A stretch of 36,330 nucleotides of DNA, from NCBI GenBank assembly GCA_964637485.1, contig CAZWUU010000002.1, positions 1 through 36,330 of the forward strand. Reading direction: 5' to 3'. Position 1 is the first letter of the stretch. The number at the start of each line of letters is the position of its first letter. The notes under the pieces were generated by a model. That model had not been told where the DNA came from. It saw only the letters and a program-made list of their open reading frames with translations, and did not search any database. The DNA comes from C7867-002 sp964637485 (GTDB lineage: Bacteria > Patescibacteriota > Minisyncoccia > Phycocordibacterales > PALSA-1337). The position numbers and the translations under genes are program-made. Below, in pieces: positions 7,795 through 16,240 of the stretch.

Positions 7795-9596
7795 TATATT
7801 TGCTTGTTTAGTAGTGCTCTGGTAGAGGGGCCTACGACTCCGACTGGACTCAGATTATTAGCTTTTTGATACTTAGAAACTGCTTGAGAAGTCAGTACCC
7901 CGAACTTGCCAGTGACAGGACCGCTGTAATGACCGAGTTTCGTTAATAACTTTTGAAGAGCGGTGACATCAGCCCCAGTCATTCCAGATGATATATTCCT
8001 ATAGAAAGTGATTTTATCGCTAGCTTGATTTGATGGTGGTACCGCTTGAGCAACAGAAGCCGATTGGCTCGACCCGGACAAATAATCCGTGCTAACAACA
8101 AAATTGATAGAATTTCTCTTACCTGCCTGATTTGCAATTTCTATTTTGACCGGCAACGAAGATTGTTCATTGATTGTAAGGGTGTAACTGACAACATAAG
8201 GTCCGCTCCCTGCACCGGAAACACTCAATCTCTTGTTATCACCAACGATTACTGTTGGCATATTTACAGCCTGGTTTGTGCTGAAATTGATATTGAGCAT
8301 TGTTCCATTCCCCATGAATTGTCCTGACCCGTTAGAAGAAATGGAGATATTTGTTATCGATGGACTTACATTTTGATTATTGGTAGCGGTATTATTCGCC
8401 GCAGATCCGGAAGAATTTGAATTTGGCGCGACATATACATATATATACCCACACCCACCCGCCACCTGACAAATCTTTATATTTACACCTCCGAAATCTC
8501 GTCCTGTTAACTCCAGATTATTGCCATTTATGTTTGCTGTGACAATATTTGGACTTGGATTTTCCTGCACCGAATAATTTCCCAGGCCATAAATATTTGC
8601 AGTCTTATTTTCACCCACTATCATATTTATTGTACTTGGATTGAAAGTGATTGCATTTGTGTTTTGATTTACTGTGCTTTGATTATTTTGACTTTGCCCG
8701 ACAACCGTCACATCCACCCTGCCACAACTCGTGCTATTCGCCGATGAGGCGCAAACCGAGATTGCAGCCGTTCCAGCCGATAGTGGATTTAGAGTTAGTG
8801 CATTACCATTTAGATAAGCATTCACAACACCTGGGGCTGGATTTGACGATATATAGTAATTACCGGCACCACTCACAGTGATTGTCCTCGGTACACCGAG
8901 GTTCACTGTAACCGAACTTTCGCTGAACGAAAGTGGACCATTTGATCCCGATGAAGATGTATTACCCTGCTGGACGGTCACCAACACAGTAGAACATCCC
9001 ATCGTACCGGCACAAATTCGAATGTTTGAACTTCCGACAGTTAAAGCGTTTATTATTATCTGGTGCCCATTTACATAAGCCTGTACCGACGAGCTGTTGG
9101 AATTTTCCGAAATGTTTAGTCCTGAACTGGCATTTGTCACTACGACACTATTTTGTCCGACAGTCAGACTTAATTGAGACGGGCTGGCAGATAATCCGCC
9201 TGAAATAGAAGAAATGGTAGGCCAGTTTACTATCTGCGATCTCTGTCCATCTACCATGACATATACGGGAGCCTGCGAAGTGATTCCATACTGCGACGAA
9301 TTTACGGATGTCAAAACATATCCGCTTACATTAGTATTTCCCAATGAAATAACACCATACGATCCTCCTGATGGATAATACAGAGTGGCTTGAGTGTTTG
9401 GATTGGCTCCATATATGGTCACTTGAACCGCATCAGTACCAGAAGACGGTTGACCCAAGATCAGATTTGGCACGAGAGCCGCCTGCGCTTGCGATACAAA
9501 AATCATAAAAATAAATGCTGATGTGATCGCAATACCGAAGCACTTCCTCGCTGAGATTATTATGTTCGCTATATTTATTGAATTATTGTTTGTCAT
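7794..9596 (-). CDS. Secreted Ig-like repeat protein with C-terminal peptidoglycan-binding domain
   Basis: The 600-residue product has an N-terminal hydrophobic signal (about 19-39, ending SQAQAA). Three related beta-rich repeats follow (about 135-210, 221-300, 315-392), resembling BIG2-type bacterial Ig domains. Each ends with a close cysteine pair (C195/C201, C282/C291, C376/C382) that could form a disulfide outside the cell. A fourth beta domain (about 413-502) follows. The end (about 530-600: GADVTALQKLLTKLGHYSG, TGKFGVLTSQAVSKYQ, VGPSTRALL) is a peptidoglycan_binding_1 domain. Predicted role: wall-attached surface protein. It has its own promoter, immediately after the S-layer gene's terminator, and its stop overlaps a 35-residue ORF. 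The domain at its C-terminus is inverted relative to the neighbouring S-layer-like protein, which has it at the N-terminus. Confidence 0.85.
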   Translation of the reverse strand: MTNNNSINIANIIISARKCFGIAITSAFIFMIFVSQAQAALVPNLILGQPSSGTDAVQVTIYGANPNTQATLYYPSGGSYGVISLGNTNVSGYVLTSVNSSQYGITSQAPVYVMVDGQRSQIVNWPTISSISGGLSASPSQLSLTVGQNSVVVTNASSGLNISENSNSSSVQAYVNGHQIIINALTVGSSNIRICAGTMGCSTVLVTVQQGNTSSSGSNGPLSFSESSVTVNLGVPRTITVSGAGNYYISSNPAPGVVNAYLNGNALTLNPLSAGTAAISVCASSANSTSCGRVDVTVVGQSQNNQSTVNQNTNAITFNPSTINMIVGENKTANIYGLGNYSVQENPSPNIVTANINGNNLELTGRDFGGVNIKICQVAGGCGYIYVYVAPNSNSSGSAANNTATNNQNVSPSITNISISSNGSGQFMGNGTMLNINFSTNQAVNMPTVIVGDNKRLSVSGAGSGPYVVSYTLTINEQSSLPVKIEIANQAGKRNSINFVVSTDYLSGSSQSASVAQAVPPSNQASDKITFYRNISSGMTGADVTALQKLLTKLGHYSGPVTGKFGVLTSQAVSKYQKANNLSPVGVVGPSTRALLNKQI

Positions 9597-9602
9597 GATC
9601 CA

Positions 9603-9611
9603 ATTATAACA
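9603..9611 (-). promoter_or_regulatory. Extended -10 promoter fused to the preceding terminator
   Basis: Minus strand TGTTATAAT (9611-9603), followed by 6 nt and the ATG at 9596. Its TGT is the last three bases of the terminator hairpin at 9609-9638, so terminator and promoter overlap. Confidence 0.6.
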
Positions 9612-9638
9612 AAAACCACCCTTTCGGGTGGTTTTTGT
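9609..9638 (-). terminator. Intrinsic terminator of the S-layer-like gene
   Basis: A perfect 13-bp stem ACAAAAACCACCC / GGGTGGTTTTTGT is closed by a GAAA tetraloop on the minus strand, with the T-tract inside the 3' arm. It lies 32 bp after the stop codon at 9670. Confidence 0.85.
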
Positions 9639-9669
9639 TAATTCTAAACTCCTGTCTTAAACAGAAGGA

Positions 9670-11652
9670 TTAGAGATTGTTTGGAGTCCTCCATTCTGGC
9701 TGATTGGCCATGAATGTAGTGATAGTAGCACCTGCGTTAGTTACAGAGTTGATACCTTGTAACTGTACGGCGTACTTGTCAGTTGTAACTGCGAAGTTTG
9801 GAACCGAGAAGGCAAACTCAACTGGGACAGTGACCTCACCGTTCCTTGGAAGAGTGAAGGTTGTACCATCGCTAGAAAGAGTGGTGCCTGTCGGCCTCGA
9901 GTAGTTAACTGATACAGAACGGCCGTTGGTGATGTAGTTTGCTAGACCACCGTCAGCTGCTGTAGTGCTGTAGTTGCTTACGCTGTTCTTATACACAGTG
10001 AAGGAGCTCGTAGCAACAGATGAAGTTGCGGTCGAGAACATATCCTGTGTGGTTGAGCTGGTCAAACCGAACAATATGTCGGTACCGACAGCCCTGACCT
10101 TGACGTTGAAGCGTGCTGTGAAGGTTGTTGTTGAATTGCTGTCTACACCGTTAGCAACTGTGGTGTAAGTGATGGTCGGAGTTCCTACGAGTGTGTAGAG
10201 AGGACCGACTGAAGCAATTGTCTGTGTGTTACCTGTAGCTGCACCGTTTACTGTAACTGTCGAGTCATTTGATGACAAGATAGTCTGAGTACCTGTGGTT
10301 GAAGCTGTAACAGTCAATGAACCTGATGTCACGCCAGTTACGTCCACCTTGACGGTGTAAGGAACTGTTGTGTTTACAGATACGACTGAACCAGGTGTGC
10401 CCTTAGCGATGTTGCTGAATGAAGCAACGCCACCAGAGACTGAAGCTGAGCTGACCATGGTGCTACCCTGATAGAGGTAAGCTGCACCAACTGAACCAGT
10501 TCCGCTTGTAACAACACCAACGTTTATAGTGCGAAGCTGAAGAGCATCGTTCTGAGCGTTGACATTGAATACGAGGACAGGCAAGCCGAGGTACTGACCA
10601 TTTGTTGTGTCATTTACCGGGATTGACTGTACGAGTGGTGATTCAGGAGCGAGAGAGACGTTTGCCTGAGCATTATCAACCAATGACTGGTTGACTGTCA
10701 AAGCCTGATAGAAACCGGTGACTGGACCATAGAGGTTCAAACCGGCACCATCAACACCTCGAACTCCGTTAGCTACGACACCAAGACCCCAACCTGTGAA
10801 GGCTGTTGCATTGATGCTGTTCTGAGCTGTTCCAATACCATCAGGATAATTTGAACCTGAGGCAGAATAGTAAGAAGAGTCAATTGAAGAATTCAAAGAA
10901 CCCTTGATGACTATATCCTTGTATGTGCCCTTCGGGACGAAGAAGTGGAATCCAGCGATACCCAAGAGGTATTCTGAACCACTCTGTACAACTGTTGATC
11001 CATTCAAAGCTTGTGAAGCAAGGACGGTGTTGCCGTCTGTCACAGCGATGGTGTGGAAGAGCTTGTTGTAGATAGCTGTGTTGTTACCGACGTTGAGGGT
11101 CAAGCTCTGGACATCGAGGTCAGAGTATTGAGCCTGAACACGGATTGTCAAAACAGGTACCATCTGCTGACCTACGTTCAAAACTGTGTTTGAGATAGGA
11201 CCAGCTGTAACTGTCATGATTCCTGGTACGCCAACTGTGGTGATACCACCGCCAGTTGAACCACCTGAGACTGGAGCTGTTCCAGCGACTGGAGTACAAA
11301 CGAAACCTGCAGGGCAGGTGACGGTTGAAGGAGCGCCAGCCATAGGAGCTGTTCCGCCATTCAAAGCTGCGCGGGTCAAAGGACCTACGAAGCCGGTGTT
11401 AGGAATACCGCGAGCGGCCTGATAAAGCTTAACTGCAGCCTGTGTCTGTGATCCAAAGTAACCCTTGGAAGCAGCACCGGATGCGATTGCAGGAATATTG
11501 TAGCCAGCAGACATAAGAGCTGTCTGAAGAGCAACAACCTGAGGGCCTGATGATCCAACACTCAAATTAGTGGTGAACACAGCACCCTGAGCTCCAGCAA
11601 CTGTAGCAAGAGCCAAAACGGCTATGCCTGTTGCAAAGAGAACTTTTTTCAT
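9670..11652 (-). CDS. S-layer-like major surface protein with N-terminal peptidoglycan-binding domain
   Basis: The 660-residue product starts with a clean signal peptide (MKKVLFATGIAVLALATVAG, cleavage near AQGA). A peptidoglycan_binding_1 domain follows (about 28-95, SSGPQVVALQTALMSAGYNI, YFGSQTQAAVKLYQ, GFVGPLTRAALN). A Gly/Pro-rich linker leads to about 500 residues of Thr/Ser/Val-rich beta structure with almost no cysteine. This is the layout of the abundant cell-surface proteins of Parcubacteria. Its signs of heavy expression are a strong terminator, two consensus promoters and a 250-330-nt leader with a stem-loop (inferred). It is predicted to form or anchor a surface layer. No enzymatic motif is seen. 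The identification as the S-layer subunit is an inference from architecture and promoter strength. Confidence 0.8.
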   Translation of the reverse strand: MKKVLFATGIAVLALATVAGAQGAVFTTNLSVGSSGPQVVALQTALMSAGYNIPAIASGAASKGYFGSQTQAAVKLYQAARGIPNTGFVGPLTRAALNGGTAPMAGAPSTVTCPAGFVCTPVAGTAPVSGGSTGGGITTVGVPGIMTVTAGPISNTVLNVGQQMVPVLTIRVQAQYSDLDVQSLTLNVGNNTAIYNKLFHTIAVTDGNTVLASQALNGSTVVQSGSEYLLGIAGFHFFVPKGTYKDIVIKGSLNSSIDSSYYSASGSNYPDGIGTAQNSINATAFTGWGLGVVANGVRGVDGAGLNLYGPVTGFYQALTVNQSLVDNAQANVSLAPESPLVQSIPVNDTTNGQYLGLPVLVFNVNAQNDALQLRTINVGVVTSGTGSVGAAYLYQGSTMVSSASVSGGVASFSNIAKGTPGSVVSVNTTVPYTVKVDVTGVTSGSLTVTASTTGTQTILSSNDSTVTVNGAATGNTQTIASVGPLYTLVGTPTITYTTVANGVDSNSTTTFTARFNVKVRAVGTDILFGLTSSTTQDMFSTATSSVATSSFTVYKNSVSNYSTTAADGGLANYITNGRSVSVNYSRPTGTTLSSDGTTFTLPRNGEVTVPVEFAFSVPNFAVTTDKYAVQLQGINSVTNAGATITTFMANQPEWRTPNNL

Positions 11653-11674
11653 AAGTATGATTTTTATAATTAAC

Positions 11675-11720
11675 GATTCCCTCTCGGTCTTACCTAATAA
11701 TATTTCGAGAGTTTAGAATC
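11675..11720 (-). promoter_or_regulatory. 5'-UTR stem-loop upstream of the S-layer-like gene
   Basis: On the minus strand, GATTC and CTCTCG pair with CGAGAG and GAATC around a 19-nt loop. It lies 22-68 nt before the start codon, inside the predicted leader. A stem here could stabilise the mRNA; that role is inferred. Confidence 0.5.
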
Positions 11721-11838
11721 GCCTAGTAAGACTAATAATACATTCCACAATTCCCTACGTTCGTACTATCGACATGCAAACGTAAAGATTTAGTGGGCAA
11801 TAACCAAAACAAACTTGTGACACATATTAAGTTGTCAA

Positions 11839-11877
11839 AGTTCGTTCTTCCGAGGTTTTTACACCTTGGGACGAACG
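11839..11877. repeat. Two-step inverted repeat in the S-layer leader region
   Basis: GTTCGT...ACGAAC encloses CCGAGG...CCTTGG with an 8-nt loop. Read as plus-strand RNA, the inner helix closes with a G-U pair; read as minus-strand RNA it has an A-C mismatch. It could be an operator, a leader hairpin or part of an unseen plus-strand RNA. Confidence 0.4.
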
Positions 11878-11912
11878 CATATCAAACGACTGACACGCGC
11901 TCGTTGCAAGGA

Positions 11913-11941
11913 ATTATATCTCATAATTATGGCTCAACCAA
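11913..11941 (-). promoter_or_regulatory. Promoter P2 for the S-layer-like gene
   Basis: Minus strand TTGGTT (11941-11936), 17-nt spacer, TATAAT (11918-11913). The predicted start near 11906 gives a leader of about 254 nt. Confidence 0.6.
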
Positions 11942-11991
11942 CGCTTCGGAATGTGGATAACTCTAATGTATTCGACCTCAAAAGTCAATGA

Positions 11992-12020
11992 ATTATATAC
12001 TAAAATGCCTTTTTTGTCAA
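11992..12020 (-). promoter_or_regulatory. Promoter P1 (perfect consensus) for the S-layer-like gene
   Basis: Minus strand TTGACA (12020-12015), 17-nt spacer, TATAAT (11997-11992): a full sigma70 consensus, the best in the window. The predicted start near 11985 gives a leader of about 333 nt. No other minus-strand gene lies between it and the S-layer-like gene. Confidence 0.75.
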
Positions 12021-12107
12021 AGCATGGCTCATTATATGAGTTTTAGCGTACTTTTTTCCGACAAAACCAGACTCAAACTCAACAGCCAGTAAATGGGTGC
12101 CTATAAT

Positions 12108-12833
12108 TTACATGAGTGAATACTTACTCCAACGACGCTCCCCTTCCTTCTTTATAATTCCCCTTTCCACCATATCCAAGAGTTCTCTCTGTATTGTCTT
12201 TTCGCTGCAATCAGTTATTACCTTGGAAAAATCCTTGATCGTCAGATTGGACTGGTTTTTCAAAAGATCCAAAATGACAGACTGTCGCCCGGCTTTCTTT
12301 TCATCTACATGACTAGGGCTCTGTCCTGCAGAGCGTGAATCTGAAGGTTTAACATCCCTAAAACCGGCTGAAAATAACGACGGTGTGTCAAAATATGACT
12401 CAGATAGAACATAACCCGCAGTGGCTGCATTCTTGAACAATTGCTCACGCAATAAATGCAATATTCTGTCTATCTCACCGACGAGGAGCTTGTGATTCAT
12501 GTCAGAAATTAGATTTGAGACCCTTGCGACATTTAACAAAGAAATCGTCTCGAGTGCCGCACCAAATATAGTCTGTATCATCGAATTCTTATCTCCAGGA
12601 ACTGAACTGGACGCAGAAAAGGACGCCGATATCAGATTCATACCCTTGTCCCTTAATTCCCATTTGAGGGGTTCCTCGTCCTTTAGAAGTCCAGATACAA
12701 GATAAAGGGCAGAGGTAATTTTTTCTGTCTTTTTGAAAATATAGACAAGATAATCCTCGGCAGAAAAGAATCCTAGCCCCCTCCACATCAGGGGGTTTTC
12801 ATTGCTATTATTGTCCTTTTTGTCCTTATTCAT
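12108..12833 (-). CDS. DeoR-like HTH-domain protein
   Basis: The 241-residue protein has a helical N-terminal region (about 20-135) resembling four-helix-type segments (FFSAEDYLVYIFKKTEKITS). A charged linker follows (about 155-175), and then a C-terminal HTH (about 178-241). In the HTH, RQSVILDLLKNQSNLTIKDF and DCSEKTIQRELLDMVERGII match DeoR/GntR-like winged helices, and GERRWSKYSL forms the wing. Proteins of this shape recur in Parcubacteria genomes and are usually left as hypothetical regulators. AAGGA sits 8 nt before the ATG, one of the few Shine-Dalgarno sites in the window. It is divergent from ftsK and lies upstream of the S-layer promoter region. DNA binding is likely; the target is unknown. 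Confidence 0.75.
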   Translation of the reverse strand: MNKDKKDNNSNENPLMWRGLGFFSAEDYLVYIFKKTEKITSALYLVSGLLKDEEPLKWELRDKGMNLISASFSASSSVPGDKNSMIQTIFGAALETISLLNVARVSNLISDMNHKLLVGEIDRILHLLREQLFKNAATAGYVLSESYFDTPSLFSAGFRDVKPSDSRSAGQSPSHVDEKKAGRQSVILDLLKNQSNLTIKDFSKVITDCSEKTIQRELLDMVERGIIKKEGERRWSKYSLM

Positions 12834-12896
12834 TGTCTGTGTCCTTGATATGTCTGTTTGCTAAAAGACCCTTAAAGACATATAAAAGTCGAGCTT

Positions 12897-12924
12897 ATTA
12901 TATAGCTACAACTTTTATATGCAA
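12897..12924 (-). promoter_or_regulatory. Promoter of the HTH regulator gene
   Basis: Minus strand TTGCAT (12924-12919), 16-nt spacer, TATAAT (12902-12897). The leader would be about 60 nt, in keeping with the Shine-Dalgarno site before this gene. Confidence 0.55.
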
Positions 12925-13026
12925 GCAGTATGTTGAACACCTCGCAATGATCATTACCGTCTGTTGTGTGTACTTCGTTTTTTGCTTTTTCTGATGATCA
13001 ATAATTTCAATGCGTGAATAAATCTG

Positions 13027-13035
13027 TGATATTAT
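13027..13035 (+). promoter_or_regulatory. Extended -10 promoter of ftsK, leaderless layout
   Basis: TGATATTAT followed by 6 nt and the ATG at 13042. The predicted transcript begins at or next to the start codon. Confidence 0.6.
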
Positions 13036-13041
13036 TAGCCC

Positions 13042-15291
13042 ATGGCAAAAAAATCCGACGGCGTTGATGTTCCCGCAAAAGGCTCCGATCAGCCTATTTT
13101 CAAGGATCTAAGTGACGGTGCGGTGCGTACAATTTCAGCTATTGCTTGCTTTGCGATTGCGTTGTTATCACTTTTTGCATCATTTGGCATGGCCGGCTGG
13201 GGCAACGCTATTTTTTCATTTTTAGAAAAAATGTTCGGCATCGGTTATTTTCTCATACCTATAATTTTTGCCATTCTGGGAATCACCTATTTGCGAGGAG
13301 TGGAACATAGGATGGAAACGACTAAGATTGTTGGCTCAGTGTTCTTTTTCTTATCCAGTCTTGGAATCATATATTTGATTTCCGACAGAGCCGCAGGAGT
13401 GGTAGGTGGCTTCCTAGCAAAACCACTTATTCAGTTGGTAGATGTATACGCGGCCACAACTCTTCTGGTCGCAATATTTATAATTTCCCTAGTCATGATA
13501 TTCGAATGGGAATTCTCTCTTTCGACGTTTAAATTATTCAAAAAGAAATCAACCGATCTGCTCGATAAGTCAGGTGACAATATAGACAGCACAGGTAAGG
13601 ACATCGAAGATGAGCAGAAAGAAGAGGCCGAACGTGCCGAACAAGAAGCTCTGGCAAAATACGAGCCAAAAATAGTCACACCGAAAACTGATAATTCCAA
13701 GAAAAATTCGCAAGCGTTCGACGAAGACGCTGAATACGGCTTGCTTTCGAAAAACACTCTGCCCCGAATGATGCCTTTCACGCCCCCTCCCCTTTCTATA
13801 CTGGAGAGAGACAAGGGCAAGCCGGAAACGGGAGACATAAAGGCAAACGCTAATATTATAAAGAGGACCCTGCAGAACTTCGGCATATCTGTCGAGATGG
13901 ATGAGATATCCATCGGCCCGTCAGTCACCAGATACGCTCTGAAACCTGCCGAAGGTGTGAAACTATCGAAGATAGTCGCTCTAAACAATGACCTAGCTCT
14001 CGCCCTCGCCGCACATCCTATAAGAATAGAGGCACCGATACCCGGAAAATCTCTGGTCGGTATCGAGGTACCCAACACCGCAAAAACCACCGTCGGTTTG
14101 GGCACCCTGCTCTCTTCATCTGATTATCAAGAATCGGAAAAGCCTCTGCTTACCTCCTTGGGCAAAGATATTGCCGGAAAAGCTCATTTCTCGAATCTCG
14201 CTAAGGCTCCTCATATGCTCATCGCTGGAGCCACCGGTTCTGGAAAATCTGTAACCATTCATGCCCTCATCACTTCTCTTCTGTATAGAAACTCTCCAGA
14301 AAACCTCAGATTCATAATGATCGATCCAAAAAGAGTAGAACTCACTCTCTATAACAAGATTCCTCATCTACTGACCCCAGTAATTACAGATCCTAAGAAA
14401 GCTATCCTAGCCCTCAAATGGGCGGCAAAAGAAATGGCTAGAAGATATGACATATTAGAGAAGGCCGCCGCTCGAGACATAGAGTCATATCACAAGAACG
14501 TATTATCGCCAGCTCTCGAAGCTCATAAGAAGCGCCTCGAGGAGGATGAGGTGGATGAACAGAATCAAGAATTGCCTGAGGGCATGCATTATATAGTGAT
14601 TGTCATAGATGAATTAGCGGACATCATGCAGACATATCCCCGAGAATTGGAATCTGCGATTGTAAGACTGGCTCAAATGAGCCGTGCGGTAGGCATACAT
14701 CTTGTCATTTCCACCCAGAGGCCGTCTGTAAATGTCATCACGGGCCTTATAAAAGCAAATATTCCTACCAGAATAGCCCTTCAGGTGGCATCACAGATCG
14801 ATTCGAGAACTATATTGGACCAGGCTGGTGCAGAAAAATTGTTGGGCGCAGGAGATATGCTCTATCTCGGTGGTGAAATGTCGAAGCCGATCCGCTTGCA
14901 ATCCGCCTATATATCGGAAGCGGAGGTAAAACAACTAGTGAAATATCTTGCCGATCAATATAGGGATGAAATACTGAGCGAGCTTAACTTGAACATGACC
15001 GAAGCAGGATCATCAGCCGCATTCGACGCCATCACAGATGGAGAATCCTTTGATGACGATGAAATGTATGAACCCGCAAAGGAAGCGGTGCTTTCTGCAG
15101 GAAAAGCTTCGACATCATATATTCAGAGAAAACTCGGCATAGGGTACTCGAGAGCCGCTAAGCTTATGGACATGCTATACGAGAGAGGTATCATTGGACC
15201 CGCAAATGGTTCCAAACCTCGTGAAGTTATTAGCACAGGTTCTGATGTGCCAAATCCTGTACCCAACGATCAGGAAGAAAACAATATTTAA
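13042..15291 (+). CDS. ftsK: DNA translocase FtsK/SpoIIIE
   Basis: FtsK pumps chromosomal DNA through the closing septum and helps resolve chromosome dimers. The 749-residue product has about four membrane helices in residues 28-155, an acidic linker (about 170-240), and the alpha/beta RecA-like motor. Walker A is GATGSGKS (396-403) and Walker B runs IVIVIDELAD (to about 527). A conserved QMSRAVGIHLVISTQRPSVN stretch follows. The C-terminal gamma winged helix (about 690-735, ASTSYIQRKLGIGYSRAAKL) reads orientation sequences. The length is nearer to SpoIIIE than to E. coli FtsK because the linker is short. The start is fixed by the -10 box 6 nt upstream. A small membrane-anchored gene follows after 6 bp. 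Confidence 0.96.
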   Translation: MAKKSDGVDVPAKGSDQPIFKDLSDGAVRTISAIACFAIALLSLFASFGMAGWGNAIFSFLEKMFGIGYFLIPIIFAILGITYLRGVEHRMETTKIVGSVFFFLSSLGIIYLISDRAAGVVGGFLAKPLIQLVDVYAATTLLVAIFIISLVMIFEWEFSLSTFKLFKKKSTDLLDKSGDNIDSTGKDIEDEQKEEAERAEQEALAKYEPKIVTPKTDNSKKNSQAFDEDAEYGLLSKNTLPRMMPFTPPPLSILERDKGKPETGDIKANANIIKRTLQNFGISVEMDEISIGPSVTRYALKPAEGVKLSKIVALNNDLALALAAHPIRIEAPIPGKSLVGIEVPNTAKTTVGLGTLLSSSDYQESEKPLLTSLGKDIAGKAHFSNLAKAPHMLIAGATGSGKSVTIHALITSLLYRNSPENLRFIMIDPKRVELTLYNKIPHLLTPVITDPKKAILALKWAAKEMARRYDILEKAAARDIESYHKNVLSPALEAHKKRLEEDEVDEQNQELPEGMHYIVIVIDELADIMQTYPRELESAIVRLAQMSRAVGIHLVISTQRPSVNVITGLIKANIPTRIALQVASQIDSRTILDQAGAEKLLGAGDMLYLGGEMSKPIRLQSAYISEAEVKQLVKYLADQYRDEILSELNLNMTEAGSSAAFDAITDGESFDDDEMYEPAKEAVLSAGKASTSYIQRKLGIGYSRAAKLMDMLYERGIIGPANGSKPREVISTGSDVPNPVPNDQEENNI

Positions 15292-15297
15292 TATTTT

Positions 15298-15666
15298 ATG
15301 ACAAGAAAGGCATACACGCGCTCTGATTTCCTGAGATTGGCGAAGATTTTTGTGTTTATCGCATTTATTCTAGTTATTGGAGTATACGCCTCGATACGCA
15401 GTTTGCCTTACAGCAAGGGACCATCTATAACAGTGCTTTACCCTATCGACGGAATGGAGATATCAACTTCCACAATCGAAATACTCGGCAGAGTCGATAG
15501 AGTCAATGAACTATATGTTAATGGTTACCCTATTTCTATAGATGAACAAGGTAATTTTTCAATGATTTTGGTCACACAAAATGGATTAAACCTGCTCGAC
15601 ATCAAAGGCAAGGACCAGTTCGACCGAACCACAGAGACACTAATCCGTTACTACGGAAAAATCTGA
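15298..15666 (+). CDS. Small membrane-anchored beta-domain protein
   Basis: The 122-residue protein has one membrane helix (about 15-33, AKIFVFIAFILVIGVYA) after a basic N-terminus. A ~80-residue beta-rich domain follows (ITVLYPIDGMEISTSTIEI, GRVDRVNELYVNGYPISIDE, GNFSMILVTQNGLNLLDIKG). It resembles the glucodextranase-B-like/Ig-like domains found at the ends of many surface proteins. It lies 6 bp after ftsK, so it is probably co-transcribed. Its TGA abuts the stop codon of convergent efp with no spacing. The domain's function is unknown; a role in envelope structure near the division machinery is a guess from position. Confidence 0.7.
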   Translation: MTRKAYTRSDFLRLAKIFVFIAFILVIGVYASIRSLPYSKGPSITVLYPIDGMEISTSTIEILGRVDRVNELYVNGYPISIDEQGNFSMILVTQNGLNLLDIKGKDQFDRTTETLIRYYGKI

Positions 15667-16239
15667 TTACTTGCCTACCCTCTCTTTATATTCGGCTGTT
15701 TCAGTATTTATCCTGATTATTTCTCCAGCGTTCACGAATAGAGGCACGTTCATGGTAGCGCCGGTCTCGAGCGTCACTATTTTTTGACCACCTGTAGCTG
15801 TGTCGCCTTTTATACTGGGCGGAGCATCCACTACTTTTAATTCCACTATTATAGGAAACTTGAAACCCATGGGCTTCTCTCTGAAAACCAGCTGTTCTAT
15901 GACTGTGTTTGGTTTTAAAAACTTTCCCTGAGGCCCGAGTTCATCTTCTGAAACTTTGAATCTCTTAGACGGATCACTCGGATCAGTAAACCACCATTCT
16001 CCCCTATTATTGTAGAGATATTTGACCTCTCTGCTGTCTATCTCTGCTTCTTCCACCTTTTCTGATTGATGAAATGAATATTCTGTTACTTTGCCCGTAA
16101 TCAAATTCTTCAGCTTGGTCGCATTCACAGGTTTTCTCTGTTGCTTTCTGAAAACGTGTGAGGATATGACTTCATATGGTGCCCCATCGAGCACAATAAA
16201 TTTCTTTTCTGTAATTTCGTTGTATTCTAGCAAAGACAT
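15667..16239 (-). CDS. efp: Elongation factor P
   Basis: EF-P binds between the P and E sites and relieves stalling at polyproline. The 190-residue product shows the three expected beta-barrel domains: N-terminal KOW-like (1-65), the central OB domain (to about 130), and a C-terminal OB domain ending GEIIRINTETAEYKERV. The loop that normally carries modified Lys34 (PGKGQ in E. coli) reads RKQQRKPVN here, with K42-L43 in register, so position 34 is Gln. Lysylation of the EpmA type and arginine rhamnosylation of the EarP type at 32/34 are thus not directly supported. The gene is the last of the rpsF-ssb-rpsR-recA cluster, one base after the recA stop. Confidence 0.94.
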   Translation of the reverse strand: MSLLEYNEITEKKFIVLDGAPYEVISSHVFRKQQRKPVNATKLKNLITGKVTEYSFHQSEKVEEAEIDSREVKYLYNNRGEWWFTDPSDPSKRFKVSEDELGPQGKFLKPNTVIEQLVFREKPMGFKFPIIVELKVVDAPPSIKGDTATGGQKIVTLETGATMNVPLFVNAGEIIRINTETAEYKERVGK

Positions 16240-16240
16240 A

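Noticed and set aside
13431..14105. A 224-codon frame antisense to ftsK
   Set aside because: It is the shadow of the conserved FtsK linker and motor; composition is low-complexity Ser/Ala/Arg and no start signal is seen.
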